Part shown: positions 17,652 to 26,323 of the stretch, piece after piece | How positions within the stretch are numbered: position 1 is the stretch's first letter | How the letters are laid out: the number at the start of each line of letters is the position of its first letter | Source: a bacterium | Lineage (GTDB): Bacteria; Bacillota_I; Bacilli_A; Izemoplasmatales; UBA1188 | NCBI GenBank assembly: GCA_017960565.1 | Contig: JAGCYY010000001.1 | Location: 1 to 54,755, forward strand | Direction of reading: 5' to 3' | Length of the DNA: 54,755 bases | Program-made: the position numbers and the translations under genes | Notes under the pieces: model-generated | What the model saw: the letters and a program-made list of their open reading frames with translations, nothing else | Database searches by the model: none | What the model was told of the DNA's origin: nothing

Positions 17652-18529
17652 TGAAGAACAAATTTGGTGAAAAAATAAAAGAAATAAGAACTAAAACAGG
17701 CTTAAATCAAGATGAATTTGCTAAAGAGTTAGGATATACATCTAGATCTACCATTAATAAAATAGAAAAAGGCGTTAATGTTATGAGTCATGATAAACTT
17801 GAATTACTAATTAGAAAATTTGATGTTGAAGTAAATGATTTATTTGATTCTATCGCAATTAACACGGGTGGAAGTATCATTGATGAACAAGAAATAAAAA
17901 ATATAAAAGTTCCTGACCCTGATTTTCTATATCCTAAAGCTGGCGTCTATAATATGAAAAACATAAAACCATTAATTACTAGAAAGAATATTATAGTTGG
18001 TAATTATTCATATTATAGTGGAAAAGATTTTGAATCTAGAGTAACACATCATTATGATTTTTTAGGTGATAAATTAATCGTTGGTAAATTTTGCCAGATA
18101 GGCAATAATGTAGAATTCATAATGAATGGTGCTAACCATCAATTGAATGCTGCAACAACATTTCCTTTTTATGTGATGGATGGTTGGAAAGAAGATGTAC
18201 CTAAAATCACTGATATGCCTTATAAGGGAGATACTGTAGTAGGAAATGATTGCTGGATTGGACAAAATGTAACAATATTACCAGGAGTTCACATTGGTAA
18301 TGGTGTAATAATAGGTGCAAATTCAGTAGTAACTAAAGATTTACCTTCATATTCTATATGTGCTGGTAATCCATGTGCTATAAAAAAGATGAGATTCGAT
18401 GATGATATTATAAAAATATTAGAAGAATTAAAATGGTGGGATAAAAGTGTTGATGAAATACAAAAGATTATTCCAATAATCACTAAAGCAAATCCATCAA
18501 AAGAAGAATTAATAAAACTTTTAAATTAA
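17651..18529 (+). CDS. XRE-type HTH domain fused to a Vat-like O-acetyltransferase
   Basis: This 292-residue protein has an N-terminal Xre helix-turn-helix (1-66) and, from about residue 95, a left-handed beta-helix xenobiotic acetyltransferase domain. The catalytic histidine context NGANHQLNAATTFPF and the repeats IGNGVIIGANSVVTKDLP and AGNPCAIKKMRF match the Vat/CatB streptogramin-chloramphenicol type. Such enzymes acetylate a hydroxyl on drugs from acetyl-CoA. The HTH head resembles that of the methyltransferase fusion at 10822-11835. It is translated with the RhuM-PLD gene by start-stop overlap. A resistance enzyme that also senses or regulates is inferred, and no drug can be named. Confidence 0.82.
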   Translation: MKNKFGEKIKEIRTKTGLNQDEFAKELGYTSRSTINKIEKGVNVMSHDKLELLIRKFDVEVNDLFDSIAINTGGSIIDEQEIKNIKVPDPDFLYPKAGVYNMKNIKPLITRKNIIVGNYSYYSGKDFESRVTHHYDFLGDKLIVGKFCQIGNNVEFIMNGANHQLNAATTFPFYVMDGWKEDVPKITDMPYKGDTVVGNDCWIGQNVTILPGVHIGNGVIIGANSVVTKDLPSYSICAGNPCAIKKMRFDDDIIKILEELKWWDKSVDEIQKIIPIITKANPSKEELIKLLN

Positions 18530-18692
18530 ACAAAAAATTTATGGTTAAGGCAATTGATACGGTTTTATGAATATAATGACTATTCAAATATTTATACAAT
18601 TTTAAAAAAATAAAGATAAAATATATAAAATAGATTTTTTAAATTATACATTTATTTTAATAATACTAATAGAATTTTGCTAGGAGGCGTTT

Positions 18693-18866
18693 ATGAAAAT
18701 TAGAATAGCTGAAGATATTTCTAATTCACTTAATGATGTAATGTTCAATTATCAATATAAAAGTGGCATTGCTATAGATGCAATTGATAACGACATTAAA
18801 AAAAGACAAGAAATCAAAGAAAGAAGAAGAATATTAAAGCAAAGAAGAAAAGAAACCAAAAACTAA
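18693..18866 (+). CDS. small basic hypothetical protein, 57 residues
   Basis: A short ORF with a strong AGGAGG six bases before ATG. The first half is mixed (MKIRIAEDISNSLNDVMF), and the last 22 residues are dominated by lysine and arginine (KKRQEIKERRRILKQRRKE), probably one long basic helix that could bind nucleic acid. I recognise no family. It lies between the acetyltransferase fusion and the riboswitch and may belong to either or stand alone. The ribosome site and codon pattern make it more likely real than chance. Confidence 0.5.
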   Translation: MKIRIAEDISNSLNDVMFNYQYKSGIAIDAIDNDIKKRQEIKERRRILKQRRKETKN

Positions 18867-18930
18867 ACATAATAAATTTAGAAAAGATGAATAATTATCT
18901 CTATTAGTGTATAATATAGAAATGTAAAAT

Positions 18931-18979
18931 GCGGAGTTCGGCCTCTAAATCCTTCGCAATAAAAAATAAAACCAAGGAG
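18931..18979 (+). promoter_or_regulatory. preQ1 class I riboswitch
   Basis: GCGGAG (18931-18936) pairs with CTTCGC (18952-18957) to form P1. The loop starts TTCGG, with the conserved C expected to contact preQ1. An A-rich tail (18958-18971) follows, and its CC at 18972-18973 can pair with the loop GG to make the H-type pseudoknot. The CC directly abuts AAGGAG (18974-18979), so ligand binding should hide the ribosome site: translational repression. TATAAT at 18910-18915 fits as the -10. The downstream gene is a queuosine-precursor transporter, the classical target. Confidence 0.8.
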
Positions 18980-18985
18980 AAACAT

Positions 18986-19729
18986 ATGAATAGAGAACGT
19001 GGTAGACTTCTCTCGTTTATTCGAGAAAAATTTAAAATGATGGCTATCTTACTGAGATCTATTCCAACAATTATAGTTGTGCTCTTCGTCATAACTCTTG
19101 TGTCGATGAACTTTTTAGCTCAATTTACAATTGTAAATTTGCCTTGGCTCGCTCTAAATGCTGGAATCTCAATATCATGGCTATCTTTTTTATCTCTTGA
19201 TATTGTTTCTAAGCACTTTGGTTTAAGAGCCAGCAATATCTTATCAGTAATCGCCATGTTTTTAAATTTGTTGTTTGCTTTAATATTTTTATTAGTAAGC
19301 AAAATATTAAATATTGAAGAATTAGACTTAATATTAGGTGGACAATGGTCAATATTATTAGCTAGTTCACTTGCTTTTCTTTTATCAGCACTCACAAACA
19401 ATTATGCAAATGTGTTTATTGGTAAAAAAATAAAATCTAATCCAGATAGTGCAAAAGCTTTTATGATTAGATCTTATATATCAACCTTGCTTGGACAAAT
19501 AATAGATAATTTTATGTTTGTTTTTCTAGCTTTTATGGTATTTTCATATATACCTGGTGCAACACCGGTTCATTATACTCTTTTACAATGTATTGGATGT
19601 TCCATTGCTTGTGCATTCATTGAATTATTTATTGAAATCATCTTTTCACCAATCGGTTATAAAGTAAGCAAAAAATTTAAAGAGAATAACGTTGGTCAAG
19701 AATATAATGACTTATACAACAAGGAGTGA
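18986..19729 (+). CDS. yhhQ: VUT family queuosine-precursor transporter
   Basis: This 247-residue polytopic membrane protein has six or more hydrophobic segments and the family blocks DIVSKHFGLRASN and GQIIDNFMFVFLAF. YhhQ/VUT proteins import queuosine precursors such as preQ0 or preQ1 for tRNA modification. The ATG at 18986 is chosen over 18929 because the upstream start lies inside the riboswitch and AAGGAG sits six bases before 18986. Control by the preceding preQ1 riboswitch closes a substrate-feedback loop. No queuosine biosynthesis genes are in the window, suggesting salvage, but this cannot be concluded from one locus. The amidase gene follows after six bases. Confidence 0.88.
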   Translation: MNRERGRLLSFIREKFKMMAILLRSIPTIIVVLFVITLVSMNFLAQFTIVNLPWLALNAGISISWLSFLSLDIVSKHFGLRASNILSVIAMFLNLLFALIFLLVSKILNIEELDLILGGQWSILLASSLAFLLSALTNNYANVFIGKKIKSNPDSAKAFMIRSYISTLLGQIIDNFMFVFLAFMVFSYIPGATPVHYTLLQCIGCSIACAFIELFIEIIFSPIGYKVSKKFKENNVGQEYNDLYNKE

Positions 19730-19735
19730 CTTTTT

Positions 19736-21205
19736 ATGAATATAAAGTTAGAAAATCTGACTGCAATTCAAATTGGCAAATTAGTCAACGAAAGAACCAT
19801 TAAACCAAGAGAAGTAATAGAATATTTCATCGATAGAATAAATAAAAGAAATAAGAGTATCAACGCTTTTACCTATACTCGTTTTGATTATGCACTTAAA
19901 GAAGCAGATAAACTTGAAATGCGTTTAGAAAAAGGTGAATATTGTGGTCCTTTTGCTGGTGTACCATTTGCGATGAAAGATTTTTTATCTTCTAAAAAAG
20001 GTTGGACTCATAGCTATGGTGGTGTAAAATCACTAATTCAAGAAGACCAAGATGATTCTCCATTCACATGTGCCATGGAAGCACTCGGTGGAATTGCAAT
20101 AGGCAAAACCAATGCTCCACAATTTGGCTTTAGAGGCACATGTGATAATTATTTATATGGAGCCACAAGAAATCCATTCAATTTAGATTATAATTCAGGC
20201 GGTTCATCAGGAGGATCTGCGGCAGCCGTTAGCGATGGTCTTGTCATAATTTCTGAAGCTGGAGATGCTGGAGGATCAATTAGAATTCCAGCTTCTTGGT
20301 GCAATCTATTTGGCTTTATGGCATCTTTTGGATTAGTCCCAAGCGTTTCAAGGCCAGATGCTTGGAGTGCATCTCATCCATACTGCATAAATGGTGCAGT
20401 GACTAAAGATGTGTATGATATGTTGGTATTATTTAAAGAGATGGCTAAATATGATCCAAGAGACCCTTTTTCTATACCTTTTTATAATATTGATACCACC
20501 TTCAGTGATATATCTAATCTTAAGATTGGCTATACATATGACTTCAATATATATAAGATTGATAAGCGAATAAAGAATATGATGGATGAAACAATATCTA
20601 TCTTAAAAAAGAATGGTTTTAACATAGAAAAAGCACATTTTGATTTAGATATAGATAGTAATTATATTACTGATGAATGGTGCAAGAGTATTTCTATTGA
20701 TACATCAATTATGATAAACAAATTAAAAGAAAATGGTTTTGATTTAATAGCTGATCATAGTGATGAATTACCACCAGAGTTTATTGAATGGTACTACAAA
20801 TCAAGAGATATTAATCTAAATGAATATTATGATTATCATATACTTAGAACCAAATTATTAGACTGTTTTAATAATGCATTTAATAATTTTGATTTAATTA
20901 TTAGCCCAGTAACTTTAATCCCACCAGTATTAAATACCTCTAACACCATCGGCCCAAAATATATAGATAATAAAGAAGTAAACAGAGTAATAGGGTTTAC
21001 GACAACATATCTTTCTAATTTTATTGGTTATCCATCAGCGTCAATACCATCTGGAATATTTGAAAACAACCTTCCTTTAGGTTTTCAAGTAATCGCAAAA
21101 AGATTTCACGACAAAGATATATTTGATTTCGCATATCAATTTTCAAAAATAAAACCTTGGATCAATAATTTTGATATCGCGTTAGATAGAAAAATTGATA
21201 TTTAG
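19736..21205 (+). CDS. amidase signature family hydrolase
   Basis: A 489-residue amidase. The Ser-cisSer-Lys triad is visible: K81 in PFAMKD, the serines of GGSSGGSAAA at about 157-158, and the nucleophile S181 in AGGSIRIPA. Amidase-signature enzymes hydrolyse small amides or ureas. The sequence EAGDAGGS replaces the GTDTGGS usual in GatA, and no GatB or GatC gene is nearby, so a free-standing amidase is more likely than the glutamyl-tRNA amidotransferase subunit. The gene follows the transporter by six bases and ends in a terminator. The substrate is unknown. Confidence 0.88.
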   Translation: MNIKLENLTAIQIGKLVNERTIKPREVIEYFIDRINKRNKSINAFTYTRFDYALKEADKLEMRLEKGEYCGPFAGVPFAMKDFLSSKKGWTHSYGGVKSLIQEDQDDSPFTCAMEALGGIAIGKTNAPQFGFRGTCDNYLYGATRNPFNLDYNSGGSSGGSAAAVSDGLVIISEAGDAGGSIRIPASWCNLFGFMASFGLVPSVSRPDAWSASHPYCINGAVTKDVYDMLVLFKEMAKYDPRDPFSIPFYNIDTTFSDISNLKIGYTYDFNIYKIDKRIKNMMDETISILKKNGFNIEKAHFDLDIDSNYITDEWCKSISIDTSIMINKLKENGFDLIADHSDELPPEFIEWYYKSRDINLNEYYDYHILRTKLLDCFNNAFNNFDLIISPVTLIPPVLNTSNTIGPKYIDNKEVNRVIGFTTTYLSNFIGYPSASIPSGIFENNLPLGFQVIAKRFHDKDIFDFAYQFSKIKPWINNFDIALDRKIDI

Positions 21206-21219
21206 TTTTATATTATATT

Positions 21220-21251
21220 CGTCTATTAGGCATTTAATAGACGTTTATTTT
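21220..21251 (+). terminator. terminator after the amidase gene
   Basis: CGTCTATTA (21220-21228) and TAATAGACG (21235-21243) form a perfect stem with loop GGCATT, followed by TTTATTTTTTT. Confidence 0.88.
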
Positions 21252-21340
21252 TTTAAAAACTATACAAAAGGTGTAAAATAACATTGACATAATAATTAAA
21301 CGCAAACAATCTTTTAAAAATCAATAGAGGAATTCTATAA

Positions 21341-22072
21341 ATGAACGCAGTAGAAATCAAAAATCTTAGAAAAGAATATAAAGACATTGTTGCAGTAAAT
21401 GACCTAAATTTAGAAATCAAAGAAGGAGAATTGTTTTCGCTTTTGGGTGTGAATGGTGCTGGAAAAACAACGACTATTAAAATGCTTTCAACGCTTACTA
21501 AACCAACAAGCGGGGATGCATATATTCTTGGCTATTCTATTTTAAAAGATGAAAATAAGATAAAAGAATTAATAGATGTCTCTATGCAAGAAACCGCTAT
21601 CGCAAGAAAACTCACAGTCGATGAAAATATCGATTTCTATGCTAGTTTATCTGGACTCACAAAAGAAGATGCCAAAAAAGTTAAAATTGATATTTATAAT
21701 AAATTTGATTTAGAAAAATATAAAGACAAGTCTGCATCTAAACTATCTGGTGGATATCAAAGAAAATTATCGATTGCACTTTCACTTATATCAAATCCTA
21801 AAGTATTATTTTTAGATGAGCCAACATTAGGTCTAGATGTCATAGCGAGAAGAGAATTATGGAATAAAATAAAAGAATTAAAATCAAAAATGACAATAAT
21901 ACTCACAACTCACTATATGGAAGAAGCAGAAAACTTATCTGATAGAATTGGCATAATGAAAGATGGCAATCTCTTATTTGTTGGGGCGAAAGAAGAACTA
22001 TATTCTAAAACAAATAAAACGAATGTTGAAGATGCCTTCATCGAAATTGTTTCAGGAGGTAGCACGCAATGA
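21341..22072 (+). CDS. ABC-2 type exporter, ATP-binding protein
   Basis: This 243-residue ATPase has Walker A GVNGAGKTT, signature LSGGYQRKLSIA and Walker B VLFLDEPTLGLD, followed by the H-loop TTHYMEEAE. The pattern is that of DrrA/NatA-like ATPases that pair with ABC-2 membrane proteins to export drugs, lipids or peptides. It overlaps the permease gene by four bases (ATGA), so the two make one transporter. The substrate is not predictable. The ATG is preceded by a GAGGAA ribosome site. Confidence 0.93.
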   Translation: MNAVEIKNLRKEYKDIVAVNDLNLEIKEGELFSLLGVNGAGKTTTIKMLSTLTKPTSGDAYILGYSILKDENKIKELIDVSMQETAIARKLTVDENIDFYASLSGLTKEDAKKVKIDIYNKFDLEKYKDKSASKLSGGYQRKLSIALSLISNPKVLFLDEPTLGLDVIARRELWNKIKELKSKMTIILTTHYMEEAENLSDRIGIMKDGNLLFVGAKEELYSKTNKTNVEDAFIEIVSGGSTQ

Positions 22073-22821
22073 AAGATTCTTTATCAAGAATATATGTTCT
22101 CACAAAGAGAAACATTAAAGAAATCTTAAGAGATCCATTATCTTTGATATTTACACTAGGGCTTCCACTAGTTATGGAAGTATTATTCTATCTTATATTT
22201 CATAATCTCACAACTCAATTTGAAATGAAATATTTAGCACCAGGAATTGTCGTCTTTGCAGAAAGCTTCTTAGCCCTTTTTGTTGGAATGCTTCTTGCTT
22301 TAGATAGATCGACATCATTCCTAACTCGACTATATGTCTCTAAAGCAAAATCATATGAATTTATACTCTCATATGTATTATCGATTGTTCCATTAGTATT
22401 TATTCAATCAATCTTATTTTTCTTGATTGGTGGAATAATTGATACATCAATATTTAAAATTTCAATGATTTTTTCGATTCTTTTAAGTATTGTGACATCA
22501 ATATTTTATACATCAATTGGCCTTCTTCTTGGATCGCTATGTACAGAAAAATCGATTGGTGGTGTGTCATCAATAATTATCGCAGGCCAATCAGTTTTAT
22601 CAGGTATGTGGTTTCCACTTGATGGGATATCAGATGGAATGATTACTTTCATGAATATTCTCCCATTTAGAAATGCAACAATGCTTATTCAAAACACTCT
22701 AAATGGTATAAATGACACCTTTAACGATTTTGTTCTTCCACTCATTATTGTTTTATCATATACATTAGTATCTCTAATAATATCTATTCTAGTATTTAAA
22801 AAGAAGATGAAACAAAACTAA
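22069..22821 (+). CDS. ABC-2 type exporter, permease
   Basis: A 250-residue membrane protein with about six hydrophobic segments. The late motif GMWFPLDGISDGMITFMNILPFRNA resembles the conserved SGVFFPLE...LPLTY region of ABC-2 (DrrB-type) permeases. It is encoded with a four-base overlap after its ATPase. Exporter polarity is inferred from family membership. The kinase gene follows after five bases and may be co-transcribed without a functional link. Confidence 0.88.
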   Translation: MKDSLSRIYVLTKRNIKEILRDPLSLIFTLGLPLVMEVLFYLIFHNLTTQFEMKYLAPGIVVFAESFLALFVGMLLALDRSTSFLTRLYVSKAKSYEFILSYVLSIVPLVFIQSILFFLIGGIIDTSIFKISMIFSILLSIVTSIFYTSIGLLLGSLCTEKSIGGVSSIIIAGQSVLSGMWFPLDGISDGMITFMNILPFRNATMLIQNTLNGINDTFNDFVLPLIIVLSYTLVSLIISILVFKKKMKQN

Positions 22822-22826
22822 TATCG

Positions 22827-23321
22827 ATGGAAAAAATAATTGTGGTAGGACCAAGTGGTTCTGGTAAATCGACATTTGCAAAAGAATTGTTTCATAAAAC
22901 ATCCATTCCCATTTATCATTTAGATAATATTTTTTGGAATGCGAATAAAACGCATATAACTAAAAAAGAATTTGATGTTAAATTAAAAAATATCTTAACA
23001 AAAGATAAATGGATAATAGATGGAGACTATAGTAGAACATATGAAGAACGTTTTAAAGAATCAGATACAATATTCTTTTTAGATTATCCACTCGAATTAT
23101 GTTTGACTAGCATAGAATCAAGAATAGGTAAAAAAAGAGATGACATCCCATTTATTGAATCTGAATTTGAAGAAGAATTTAGAGAATGGATCAATAGCTG
23201 GTATAAAAATACAAAACCAAAACTAATTTCTCTTATATCTAAATATAAAAATACTAAAAAAATTTTCATCTTTAAATCAAGAGAAGAAGCAACTGATTAT
23301 TTGAATAATTTAAAAGATTAA
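22827..23321 (+). CDS. FlaR-like P-loop kinase (topology modulation protein family)
   Basis: A 164-residue P-loop protein starting IIVVGPSGSGKSTFAKEL. The IYHLDNIFW and WIIDGDYSRTYEERF blocks are typical of the adenylate-kinase-like family annotated as DNA topology modulation protein FlaR. The real activity of that family is uncertain; nucleotide or small-molecule kinase activity is the safer reading. Length is normal. It probably shares a transcript with the ABC-2 exporter. Confidence 0.8.
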   Translation: MEKIIVVGPSGSGKSTFAKELFHKTSIPIYHLDNIFWNANKTHITKKEFDVKLKNILTKDKWIIDGDYSRTYEERFKESDTIFFLDYPLELCLTSIESRIGKKRDDIPFIESEFEEEFREWINSWYKNTKPKLISLISKYKNTKKIFIFKSREEATDYLNNLKD

Positions 23322-23393
23322 AAATGATGTTTTTATGAAACTTTTTGTAACAAAACAATGCATTATTGTATAATTAGGAAAAAGGAACTAAAT

Positions 23394-24203
23394 ATGAATA
23401 TTACTGAAATTGTTAAATTAAGAAGAAGTGTTAGAACATTCGCTGAAGAAAAAACATTAGATGAGAACATTATTAATGAAATCAAAGATTTTCTTAATAC
23501 GGTATCTAATCCATACGGAATCAAGATAGAATGGTTTATTCTTGACAAAAAAGAAAACAAACTATCATCTCCTGTCATTGTTGGAGAAAAATATTACATC
23601 GCTGGAAAGATGAAAAAAATAGAACACGCTGAAGAAGCTTTTGGTTATGAATTCGAAGACATCGTTCTCTTTTTAACATCAAAAAATATTGGTACTACTT
23701 GGATTGCTGGGACAATGAATCGCGATAAATTTCATGAAGCAGTAGCCTTAAAAGAAGATGAAGTAATGCCATGTGTATCACCAATCGGCTATCCTGCAGC
23801 TAAAATGTCTATTCGTGAAAGTTTGATGAGGAAGGGAGTTGGAGCTGACAAAAGATTAGATTTTGATGATTTATTCTTCTTAGAGAATTTTGATACACCG
23901 CTAACTTCTGAATTAAAAGAAAAATATAAAGACATTTTTGAACTTGTGAGATTAGCTCCATCTGCCGTAAATAGACAACCTTGGAGACTTGTCATTAAGG
24001 ATGACTATATTCACCTCTATGAATCAAGAAACAAAGGTTTTATTAAAGATTCTTGGGATATTCAAAAAATAGATATGGGTATTGCTTTAAATCATTTAAC
24101 TAATGGTCTAAAAGAAAGAGGTGTTAAATATTCATATAGCTCTATAGATCCTAAAATTGATTCAAATGAATTAATATATATCATAAGTATCAAACTAGAA
24201 TAG
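23394..24203 (+). CDS. nitroreductase family protein
   Basis: This 269-residue protein has the flavin-binding nitroreductase motifs RRSVRTF at the N terminus and VRLAPSAVNRQPWRLVI in the C-terminal half. The middle (DIVLFLTSKNIGTTWIAGTMNRDKF and CVSPIGYPA) fits the longer TM-nitroreductase subgroup. Such enzymes bind FMN and reduce small molecules with NAD(P)H. The ATG at 23394 is preferred over the frame opening at 23358 because the fold begins there and AAAAGGA precedes it. It is monocistronic with its own strong terminator. The substrate is unknown. Confidence 0.85.
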   Translation: MNITEIVKLRRSVRTFAEEKTLDENIINEIKDFLNTVSNPYGIKIEWFILDKKENKLSSPVIVGEKYYIAGKMKKIEHAEEAFGYEFEDIVLFLTSKNIGTTWIAGTMNRDKFHEAVALKEDEVMPCVSPIGYPAAKMSIRESLMRKGVGADKRLDFDDLFFLENFDTPLTSELKEKYKDIFELVRLAPSAVNRQPWRLVIKDDYIHLYESRNKGFIKDSWDIQKIDMGIALNHLTNGLKERGVKYSYSSIDPKIDSNELIYIISIKLE

Positions 24204-24236
24204 ATATATGTATTAATAAAATTCAGTTATTAGAGT

Positions 24237-24287
24237 AGGTTTCCACTAGACGATTTTATAATCGTACTGGAGACCTCTCTTTTTTTA
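24237..24287 (+). terminator. long intrinsic terminator after the nitroreductase gene
   Basis: AGGTTTCCA (24237-24245) pairs with TGGAGACCT with one wobble. An inner CGATT/AATCG hairpin stacks inside, and CTCTTTTTTT follows. Confidence 0.85.
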
Positions 24288-24323
24288 TGGTTTTGGTGTA
24301 TAATATATGCAAGATGACCCATT

Positions 24324-24689
24324 ATGAAAAGATTTATAACAATTATTATAGGCTTGGTTTTAATATGCTCATTAGTTGGTTGTGGTAAGAATACTAATAA
24401 TTCAACTGAACCTAGTAATCCTACTACTCAAGAGCCATCAACTAATACTACGACTCCTAGCGATACAACACCAGAAAATACTACAACTGAGGATGATACT
24501 ATGAATAAAACATTAACACTTAAAATTGGAAACACTGAAGTTGAGGTTTCTTGGCTTGATAATGATTCAGTTAAAGCATTAAAACAATTAGCTAAAATCG
24601 GATTATCAATTGATCTAGAAATGTATGGTGGTATGGAACAATTCGGTAGTTTAGGTTCAAAGCTTCCAAAAACACCACATTCCTCATGA
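24324..24689 (+). CDS. lipoprotein with truncated cyclophilin-like domain
   Basis: A 121-residue product. The signal peptide ends in lipobox SLVGC (C20 lipidated), followed by a Ser/Thr/Pro/Asn-rich linker (about 22-60). From residue 62 (TLTLKIGNTEVEVSW) it matches the start of the bacterial cyclophilin-like fold found in many gut lipoproteins. The domain stops after about 55 residues at GSLGSKLP, about half its usual length, and ends in PKTPHSS and a TGA. The loss coincides with the left edge of the nitrogen block, so the gene appears cut by that junction. The product is probably non-functional. Confidence 0.7.
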   Translation: MKRFITIIIGLVLICSLVGCGKNTNNSTEPSNPTTQEPSTNTTTPSDTTPENTTTEDDTMNKTLTLKIGNTEVEVSWLDNDSVKALKQLAKIGLSIDLEMYGGMEQFGSLGSKLPKTPHSS

Positions 24690-24716
24690 ATTGAATAAAA
24701 ATATAAATACCCCTTT

Positions 24717-26297
24717 TTATTTTCCACTATTACCATAGTTCTTTAATACTCTTGCTGAAGGATCATCTACATTACAGTTTTCCCAAGATTTATTTGGCAT
24801 CCAAAAATCAACAATCATTTGACTTTGATCTTTATAGTATTTTTCAAATATTTCTCTATACAATAGGGATTCCTTTGTAAATGGTTTAGCATGAGTATAT
24901 TTATTTGATAGCTCTATAAATTCTTTATCTGTGTATTTTGCATTTGCATACTCCTTAAGGTAATCTACCATTGAGTGTCCTACCGCATCAGAGAACGCTG
25001 CTTTTTCACGCATTAGAATATTATAGGGTAATATGTTATCCTCTTCGAATGCTTTTCTTAATAAATATTTACCCTTATTATATTTATTCATTTTCATTTC
25101 GGGTGAAATACTCATTACATATTTAACAAAATCTAAATCTCCAAATGGAACTCTGGCCTCTAAAGAGTTAGAAGATATACATCTATCTGCTCTTAATACA
25201 TCATACATATGTAATTCTTTAACTCTTTTTACTGATTCTTTTTGGAATTCATCTGCGTTAGGTGCAAAATCTGTATATTTATAGCCAAATAATTCATCTG
25301 ATATTTCACCTGTTAATAATACTTTTATACTTGATTGCTGATGAATTGCCTTACAAATTAGATACATACCAATAGATGCTCTAATGGTAGTAATATCAAA
25401 TGTACCTAGAATATGAATAACCTCATCTAAGGATGTCAATACATCATCCTTTGTAATAATGATTTCATGGTGATTAGAACCAATAAAATCTGCAACTTCT
25501 TTTGCATATTTTAAATCAATAGCATCTGTATTCATTCCAATAGAATAGGTTTCTATTTTGTGATTTATCTTTTTACTAGCTATAGCACAAACTAAAGATG
25601 AATCTAATCCGCCAGATAATAAGAATCCAACTGGCACATCTGAATCTAATCGCTTTTCAATTCCTTTGATTAGCTTATCATGTATGTTTTTACATACAAT
25701 ATTGATATCTTGATTAATGTATTTATCTACCTTAGTGATATCGTTGTAGCAAATAAATTTGCCATCCTTGTAATAATGCCCTGGTGGGAATGGATATATT
25801 TTTTTAGCAATGCCAGTTAAGCATTTTGCCTCAGATGCGAAAATAATTTTATTTTCTTTATCATATCCATAATATAGTGGTCTTATACCAATCGGGTCTC
25901 TAGCAGCAATAAAGTCTTTCTTTTTCTCATCATAGATAATTAAAGCATATTCAGCATCTAGCATAGAAAACATATCTGTTCCATATAATTCAAAAAGCGG
26001 AAGAAGTATTTCACAATCTGAATCACTTTTAAACTTATATCCTTTTTCTTCTAGATTCTTTTTAATTTCTCTAAAGCCATAGATTTCACCATTACATACT
26101 AATGAATAGTTTTTATATGAAAATGGCTGCATACCTAATTCGGTAATGCCCATAATTGCTAGACGTTCAAAGCCAAGCCTTGCATTTTCAAATTGCATTA
26201 GCCTTGTCATATCAGGACCGCGAGATAATGTTTTTTCAAAGCCTAGTAAAAACGCCTGATAGTTTTTAAGGCTTAAATATCCAATGATTGAACACAT
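24717..26297 (-). CDS. asnB: asparagine synthetase (glutamine-hydrolysing)
   Basis: A 526-residue AsnB. C2 is the glutaminase nucleophile (MCSIIGYL), and RGPD and CNGEIYGFREIK line the glutamine site. The synthetase domain has the PP-loop LLSGGLDSSLV. It makes asparagine from aspartate, glutamine and ATP in the cytosol. It is the last gene of the leftward glnN-amt-asnB unit. An AAGGAGC site lies eight bases before ATG, and a hairpin with an A1/G4 hexaloop lies in its leader. No terminator follows it before the truncated lipoprotein gene, consistent with a cut border. Confidence 0.93.
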   Translation of the reverse strand: MCSIIGYLSLKNYQAFLLGFEKTLSRGPDMTRLMQFENARLGFERLAIMGITELGMQPFSYKNYSLVCNGEIYGFREIKKNLEEKGYKFKSDSDCEILLPLFELYGTDMFSMLDAEYALIIYDEKKKDFIAARDPIGIRPLYYGYDKENKIIFASEAKCLTGIAKKIYPFPPGHYYKDGKFICYNDITKVDKYINQDINIVCKNIHDKLIKGIEKRLDSDVPVGFLLSGGLDSSLVCAIASKKINHKIETYSIGMNTDAIDLKYAKEVADFIGSNHHEIIITKDDVLTSLDEVIHILGTFDITTIRASIGMYLICKAIHQQSSIKVLLTGEISDELFGYKYTDFAPNADEFQKESVKRVKELHMYDVLRADRCISSNSLEARVPFGDLDFVKYVMSISPEMKMNKYNKGKYLLRKAFEEDNILPYNILMREKAAFSDAVGHSMVDYLKEYANAKYTDKEFIELSNKYTHAKPFTKESLLYREIFEKYYKDQSQMIVDFWMPNKSWENCNVDDPSARVLKNYGNSGK

Positions 26298-26323
26298 ATT
26301 TTAAGCTCCTTATATACGAATTG

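Noticed and set aside
18929-18985. Upstream ATG that would extend the queuosine-precursor transporter by 19 residues
   Set aside because: It lies inside the riboswitch P1 stem, has no ribosome site, and would add a hydrophilic tail not seen in the family.
24428-24736. Minus-strand frame opposite the lipoprotein
   Set aside because: It is the antisense of the Thr/Pro-rich linker, with biased composition and no ribosome site.
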